64,000 nt of DNA, from positions 1 through 64,000 of the forward strand of contig NW_025777945.1 in the NCBI RefSeq assembly GCF_021130785.1. The letters run 5' to 3'. Of the stretch, positions 57,975 to 64,000 are shown piece after piece; position 1 is the first letter of the stretch; each line of letters opens with the position of its first letter. The notes under the pieces were generated by a model. It was given only the letters and a program-made list of their open reading frames with translations, had not been told where the DNA came from and did no database searches. The position numbers were made by a program, and so were the translations under genes. The DNA is from Homalodisca vitripennis. Its lineage: Eukaryota > Arthropoda > Insecta > Hemiptera > Cicadellidae.

Positions 57975-59337
57975 TACAGGGTGATTCAAAACTAAACGGC
58001 AATCTCTCGGGAGCTTATTCTATAGCTAAAAACAAGTAAAAAAGTTTATATAACCATATGCCCGGAAACGCTTCGTTAGCGAGTTACGCCTAGCGAAAGA
58101 TTTCGCCCGGATTTCAGAACCCTTGGTGAAGTCAGGCCGTATAAAAATGGTAAAGGTAGTTACAAAGATACAAATACGATTGTTTTTTTATGTTTTTTAT
58201 ATCTGACAAAATTTATTAAAATTCGTCCCAGAGCTGTAAATGCAATACTTTCAGAGATATCTTACGTAAAACACAAGAATTGGTGCAAAGAAATAACACA
58301 TTTTTGTGTTTAACGTAAGATTACTTCCATAAATGTTAAATAAAGGTCATTTTTTTCTTACACAGATTTGTAGAACATTTAATTCTGAAAAGATTCATGT
58401 GAATTACTTAGGAAAAAAATTAATAATAGGTATTGAAATTTAGCTTTATTTAAAAATAAAACAGACGCACAAAAAATGCATATTCTTATCTGCATAAAAT
58501 ATTAACTAATGTTTAGGTTGTGAGTAACAGCTGATCATTTATTCAACATTTTTGACGTGACAACGTCTTAAATTAGGTTGCGGCTCGGAGTCACTCATGA
58601 AAAAGTGTAACGCCCGGTAACGTTACGATGCCCGTCCAGTGGGTCCGCCGCACGGGATCCGCACGGGATAAAGCAGATAACTGTGGGTCCGCCGCACGGG
58701 ATAAAGCAGATAACTATGTTTTATTCGTGAAAATGTGGAGTGCTTAGATTCGTCATTTACAACAACTACAACAATAAAGGTAAATAATTGTACACTGATA
58801 TTTCATTATCGTAAACTATGATTGATTGATTAATTGTTAGATTGACACAAAAGTTGAGAAACTGAGTTTATAGGTTATGTCATACTATTGACAAATGTTG
58901 ATAGTGTTAAGTAAATTATTAGTTTAAATCACTCTGCAATCAATCGTAATTCAGTCGATTGAGAAGAAACAGCGCGTATTGCTAGTCAAACATTTAAAAT
59001 AACAAATTATAACCTCTAACCTGTCATAACAGTGCGACCAAACAAACGAACTAAACCGACCAATCACCACGCGCGGAGTTAGAATTTAACTGTGTTTAGC
59101 AAGAATTTCAAATTCCAATTTTAGTAAATGTTTTATTCAACTTTACCATTTACAATAACAAATTTTAAATTTTTATTGTCATATTTTCTTTGCAAAGGTT
59201 GGCAATATCAGCTGATCAACAATTAAGTTCATGAAGTAATATTTGAATAACCTTTATGGAGGTTTTTGTATTGTGGCGTGTGAAGATTGTATTTTGTGAG
59301 ATCCTGTGATTATTTGGAAATATTTTATACAAGTGTA

Positions 59338-59505
59338 TAAAATATTTTATTAAATATTTATTTTTAAAATATTTTATTAAATATTTATTTTTAAAATATT
59401 TTATTAAATATTTATTTTAAAAATATTTTATTAAATATTTATTTTTAAAATATTTTATTAAATTTTATTTTTAAAATATTTTATTAAATATTTTTATAAA
59501 AGTGT
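59338..59505. repeat. AT minisatellite, about 27-bp unit, about 6 copies
   Basis: ATTTTATTAAATATTTATTT followed by TTAAAAT recurs with small changes just upstream of the transposase start at 59527. It contains only A and T over most of its length. Confidence 0.9.
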
Positions 59506-59526
59506 ATGTAATTATCTTAGTAAATA

Positions 59527-60552
59527 ATGGCAGATAATGTAAATGGTATGTATTCGTTTGAAGAGTATACGGACATGATACTGATTTACGGCAAAGTTAA
59601 CAAGAATGGTTTAGCTGCAGTTCAGGAATATCGTGATACTTTTCCACATCGAAGAACACCTGATCGCAAAACATTTGAAGCTGTGGAGAGACGACTTAGA
59701 GAAACTGGTAGCTTTAAACCGAAGCGAATAGATACTGGTCGTCAACGTAGCGCAAGGAACTATAATAATGAACAAGCAATAATAAATGCTGTAGAATTAT
59801 CACCAACCACAATCACCAGACGATTATCACGTCAGTTAAATATTAAGACTTATTACCGCAAGATCTTAATAAACGGAAGATGTTCTGCCGCTGGTTAAGA
59901 AGAAATTGTTTACGACATCAGTATTTTCTTCGGCGTATTCTCGTTACTGATGAATCCTGTTTTACTAGAAATGGAATTGTAAATTTTCGTAATACCCATA
60001 CTTGGGCGAACGACAACCCACATGAAACTGCGACGAGGCATTTTCAACATACATTTTCAGTCAATGTATGGCTTGGTGTTCTGGGTGATAATTTGATTGG
60101 TCCATTTTTCCTCCCTAATCGACTTAATGGAGTAGCGTACTTAAATTTTTTAAGAACAAACCTGCCTACCCTCTTGGAAGATATTCCTGTTCAAAACAGA
60201 ATAAATGCATGGTTTTATGCACGACGGAGCACCTCCACATTTTTCTAATGACGTGAAAAACTATTTAAATGATACCTACGGTAGACAATGGATTGGTCGA
60301 AATGGACCAGTAAAATGGCCACCACGTTCTCCTGACCTCACGCCAGCAGACTTTTTCTCATGGGGTTGGATGAAGTCAATTGTTTATTCAAAACGGATTA
60401 ACACCATAGAGGAGTTACGTAATCGCATTACCGAGGCGGCAGAAACTATCAAGAATGCTCCAAACGTTATGAAACGCGCTAGAAAAGAGTGGATTCGTCG
60501 TGCGAAAACGTGCATTGCTAACAACGGAGGACACTTTGAGCAACTATTATAG
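59527..60552 (+). pseudogene. DUF4817-type transposase, DDD catalytic domain, broken
   Basis: The N-terminal part (59527-59898) has FEEYTDMILIYGKVNKNGLA, then FPHRRTPDRKTFEAVERRLR, the helix-turn-helix region often called DUF4817 in insect proteins. Its frame is lost after SRQLNI, apparently through a deletion of about 30 codons. It resumes in another frame (59880-60248) as DLNKRKMFCRW, ILVTDESCFTRNGIVNFRN and FSVNVWLGVLGDNLIGPFFL. A second shift near 60215-60240 leads to 60205-60552, with MHDGAPPHFSNDV, WIGRNGPVKWPPRSPDLTPA and DFFSWGWMKSIVY, ending at 60552. Candidate catalytic residues are Asp in VTDE, Asp in HDGAPPH and Asp in SPDLTP, with 36 residues between the last two. It is not functional here. 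The TIRs and gene lie in one element, so it was presumably once self-mobilising. Confidence 0.88.
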
Positions 60553-61173
60553 GTGATTATTACAGTTTTATAAAGGTAAATACATTTTATGTTAATGTTT
60601 AGTCTAGAATAAATAATCAGCTGTTACTCACAACCTAAACATTAGTTAATATTTTATGCAGATAAGAATATGCATTTTTGTGCGTCTGTTTTATTTTTAA
60701 ATAAAGCTAAATTTCAATACCTATTATTAATTTTTTTCCTAAGTAATTCACATGAATCTTTTCAGAATTAAATGTTCTACAAATCTGTGTAAGAAAAAAA
60801 TGACCTTTATTTAACATTTATGGAAGTAATCTTACGTTAAACACAAAAATGTGTTATTTCTTTGCACCAATTCTTGTGTTTTACGTAAGATAATCTCTGA
60901 AAGTATTGCATTTACAGCTCTGGGACGTATTTTAATAAATTTTTCAGATATAAAAACATAAAAAACAATCGTATTTGTATCTTTGTAACTACCTTTACCA
61001 TTTTTATACGGCCTGACTTCACCAAGGGTTCTGAAATCCGGGCGAAATCTTTCGCTAGGCGTAACTCGCTAACGAAGCGTTTCCGGGCATATGGTTATAT
61101 GAACTTTTTTACTTGTTTTTAGCTATAGAATAAGCTCCCGAGAGATTGCCGTTTAGTTTTGAATCACCCTGTA

Positions 61174-62573
61174 TAAATCGGAGTCGTACAAAGAGATTCT
61201 AGCTAATTTCCGTGATATTTAACAGAATAAACTGTAATACTGTAGAATCACAACCTTCTGAGAACGGTTGTGCTGTAGAGGAAGGTCTTCATTTATTTAA
61301 ATACGTGGGCGCACAGAATAATTTAAACTATGCCTGGAGACTAGAGGTGTCTCCTCGCTTTAACGTACTCGGTACACAAGGCTTTGTTTATTGTTTTCAA
61401 TATTCTGCAGTGGAGGGCAAAGTAAACTCACCCTAAACTGGATATCTCATTATCAAAAGTCAATCAATAGATCAAATAAGATTAATAATGTAACTCGATT
61501 GTGATTCCCGTGTGTTATCTCCTCTAATGTATTTAATCAACGTTTTGATTATTATAACTAGTTCCCTACCAGTTAATCAAAATAATAGGTTGTAGAGTAA
61601 AAGTTATCATATCCGATCTTAACGGCACTGAGCCATGGTCGGAGCAAGAAAAAATTCGGTTAACCTTAGGAGCGAAACTCCATTTTTTCTAAGCAAAATC
61701 GTATATATATATATATATATATATGACGATGAACAATCATACAGTAATGTATATAACAGAGTATAAAGCATTAGTGAAATGACTTCAGCTAAAATGAAAT
61801 TATACAGCGTACTGTATACAGTACTCATTGATGTAAATCATAAAAGTTATATACTTACGGAAAATAATGTTTAAACTACGATCCCTAGAGTACAGTAATT
61901 CAATTTTCATACATGAAAGTATATTTATTTTTCCAATCCCAATACACCTTTGAAGTATAAAGTTTTTATTAATATAATAGTGAGCAGTTCCATGAAAATG
62001 AACAACGTCACTCCTACAACACAAGAGATTATACACTACACTAGCTTGTGGATTGGCTAACGTATTATTCTGCATTATAACTTAAAAATAAATGCACAGG
62101 CTCCTTAAAAATGAATGTACCATAAAATCCTTTAACAATGACTAACGTTGTACCTTATAAACCGAGTATACCATTTCGTAAAAGAATATTTGTTGTTAAA
62201 AATTTCTTTTAATTGATATGGTATGATATTTTTAAATTCTGATTTTATTTATATTCCTTTTTATTTATAGGATTAACTGGATTATAACTGCAGTGCACAT
62301 GTTTATATTAGCTCTAAAAAAATAAATAAAACGCAATGAGAAACTTTTAATTGGACTATTGAAAAAAGTTATCGCCCGATAACGGGAACAATCGGATTCG
62401 GTCGGATATCGGAGTCGGTTACGCAGTGTGGTCGGAAATGAGGGGTCCTACTTTAATTCATCTTAGGTTGAACATGTATTATATTCTAAGGAGGAGGATA
62501 ACGATAAGAGCAAAATTAAAACTCTTCCCGGTAATTTTATTAATATACTTTATTTATACTACTCTATTTTTAG
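61174..62573. other. AT-rich stretch, possibly intron of the downstream gene
   Basis: It holds an (AT)n tract at 61701-61724 and short unrecognised frames. Since the alkaline phosphatase exon starts at 62574 after a CTATTTTTAG acceptor, at least the last part is probably intron. A GC-richer patch lies at about 62370-62450 with the near-palindrome GTTATCGCCCGATAAC. No upstream exon was recognised. Confidence 0.5.
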
Positions 62574-62749
62574 ACGTACAATCTCGACGTTCAGATTGGC
62601 GAGTCGTCCGCCTGCGCTACGGCAATCCTCTGCGGTGTAAAGGCGAACTTCGAGACTGTCGGCCTGGACATCAGAGGGAAGTTCGGGAACTGCACGTCTA
62701 GCTTCGTGTCGAGGGTGGAGTCCCTCATTGACTGGGCTCAAACAGGAAG
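62574..62749 (+). CDS. Alkaline phosphatase, one internal exon
   Basis: Alkaline phosphatase hydrolyses phosphate monoesters, usually at the cell surface (GPI-anchored) in insects. The exon follows a pyrimidine-rich tract and TAG (62571-62573) and ends before GTGAAA (62750). It encodes TYNLDVQIGESSACATAIL, then CGVKANFETVGLDIRGKFGN, and on to VESLIDWAQTG with two bases left over (phase 2). This matches the segment around the catalytic serine: 'Q(V)PDSA-TA-A-LCGVKAN' and 'SI--WAQ-AGK' in the wider family. The serine is retained (first Ser of GESSA), with Glu where many homologues have Asp. The sequence is clearly GC-richer than its surroundings and free of stops, so it is probably under selection. 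The upstream exon and the next one ('TTTRVTHATP') were not found in the window, so the gene extends outside or across large introns. The longer frame at 62426-62701 is in the wrong phase. Confidence 0.82.
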
Positions 62750-64000
62750 GTGAAACAGAAACGTAACCATTATTTTAAGGCTTAAGAAACCATACAGAAA
62801 CTATGTTGTAAAACAAATTGTAATTGTAATGCACCTTAAAGGGATTTTCTTACATATTTAGGACGTGACTTTGAACCATGTCCGTTTAACGTTCTTCATA
62901 TCTATGGTGTATTTTCTTAGTAATTGTTGAGAAAGAGTATTCAAACTTCAGTATGTAACCCATTAGTTAAGACTTGTTATGTCAGTTGGTTTTTTTAATA
63001 AGATAACTTGATTCAATGTTTTTAATTCTAAAGTTTTAAACATTCATAACTAGAGAGTGTTTCCCCCAAAAAGACTACATACATGGATGGGGGACAGAAA
63101 TGTACATGAGTCTAAATATAAACGATAAAAAAATCAAACATCCTATAATAAAAAATAAACGTTAATAATTTACCACAAGAATATTTTAACATACAATAAG
63201 TACAAGTTAGTTACTCTATAAGATGATTTAATACCTAAAAATATGAACAAATTCTGTTGGGGCTAGAAATTACTGGTGGTTTAGAAGTTTATTACTAAAT
63301 TAAAAAAGTTTAAAGTTCATTCTGGGTAGAAGCTAAGTTTAAGGAATACAAAGAATTTGTAGATTACTCGGGGCATAAAAAATAGCCACAAGAATATAAC
63401 TAAAGTATTTACAAACCCTGTATATCGTGTAAAATCTACGTGACCTCAATGGATTTTTAAAAACTTACGTGATAAGTTTGAAATTTTTACATGAAGTATT
63501 TTTGTACTTTTAAAACGTATTTTACACCATATTATGAGGTACAAATTATGAAGAATTAGGCTGAATTGGTGTGCATGTACGAAAGGAATTAAATGTCTAA
63601 ATAGGATTAGAAAGAAATGATAATTGTGTTTGACATATACATTTGTTTCATACGTTATATTTAAACCGAATGACGTGGAATATAAAACATGCGTTCTTTT
63701 GAATATAAAACATTTCCCAGCTGTACGTTTTGAAATCTGAAAAGTCATAACCTAACGTGGTGAAGATTTTAACCTTGTTGAAAAGCTTATGCTAAAACTT
63801 AAAATCTACTCTTTAAGTTAGATATATACTAATAAAACCTAATTTAAAAAATCATTAGTAATAAACAAATTTTGTTTTCGGAACAGGAATCAAAGAACAT
63901 TTTCCTGAAATAAAAATCCATTTTACCTCCAATTAAGGCTAAGATAAAACTATTAACTTGATAGTGGTATCTTATTACTTCAAATGATACAAATAAACAA
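62750..64000. other. Probable intron of the alkaline phosphatase gene
   Basis: AT-rich sequence follows the GTGAAA donor. I looked for the next alkaline phosphatase block ('TTTR-THATP') and did not see it. The minus-strand frame 63446-63748 has no recognisable domain. No repeat array is seen. Confidence 0.5.

Larger units (their letters stand above)
57975..61173 (+). mobile_element. Tc1/mariner-superfamily transposon with TIRs of about 570 bp
   Basis: The left end (57975 to about 58544, starting TACAGGGTGATTCAAAACTA) is matched nearly base for base by the reverse complement of the right end (about 60606-61173), with only scattered differences. TA flanks both ends, consistent with a TA target duplication. 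Between the TIRs lies one transposase gene broken into three frames. Also inside are a short GC-rich direct duplication at about 58633-58720 and an AT minisatellite at 59338-59505. The near identity of the TIRs suggests fairly recent insertion or ongoing conversion between ends. Confidence 0.93.

Noticed and set aside
62426..62741. Frames 62426-62701 (+) and 62559-62741 (-) as genes
   Set aside because: They overlap the alkaline phosphatase exon in the wrong frame or strand; only the exon frame gives conserved enzyme motifs.

Overview
This window looks like intergenic or intronic DNA from an insect (or closely related arthropod) nuclear genome. It is AT-rich, with spliceosomal introns, non-LTR retrotransposons, DNA transposons with arthropod-type transposases and long tandem satellite arrays. 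No rRNA, tRNA, CRISPR or bacterial operon was seen. The only host-gene sequence I can support is one exon of an alkaline phosphatase near the right end (62574-62749, + strand). Almost everything else with coding content belongs to mobile elements.

Layout, left to right. 1-437: tandem repeat of about 165 bp. 659-4178: DNA transposon with 37-bp perfect terminal inverted repeats, a decayed transposase-like gene, and a terminal motif reiterated many times at the left end. 4581-8230: 148-bp satellite, about 25 copies. 8231-10493: nothing recognised. 10494-11015: C-rich minisatellite. 11100-11524: 3' end of a LINE. 14091-17420: LINE with a 5' inversion (its 5' part lies on the minus strand, its 3' part on the plus strand). 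17505-24534: 115-bp satellite, about 61 copies, with internal 9-mer and 12-mer segmental duplications. 26513-27585: duplicated segment flanking an imperfect hairpin. 27950-29438: 150-bp satellite, cut off by a decayed RNase H-bearing LINE (29438-30328). 33100-33844: 90-bp minisatellite that keeps a long frame open.

Right half. 36070-39363: LINE relic with substituted catalytic residues. 39370-41790: a different LINE relic on the minus strand, with ORF1 and endonuclease remnants. 44484-47748: almost complete PIF/Harbinger transposon with a TAA target duplication. Its transposase and MADF/BESS genes lie on opposite strands, each with an exon inside the other's intron. 50325-50556, 50990-51560 and 52690-53890: tandem repeats of 45, about 160 and about 125 bp, the last two very old. 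54779-55684: TTAA-type non-autonomous element. 55865-57365: another 150-bp satellite. 57975-61173: Tc1/mariner-superfamily element with TIRs of about 570 bp and a broken transposase. 62574-62749: alkaline phosphatase exon.

The transposons act independently and form no shared pathway. The most interesting points are the textbook twin-priming structure at 14091-17420, the interlocked introns of the Harbinger element, the lopsided motif array of the 659-4178 transposon, and the number of unrelated satellites in 64 kb, three of them with periods of 148-150 bp. All family assignments come from reading motifs; no database search was possible.
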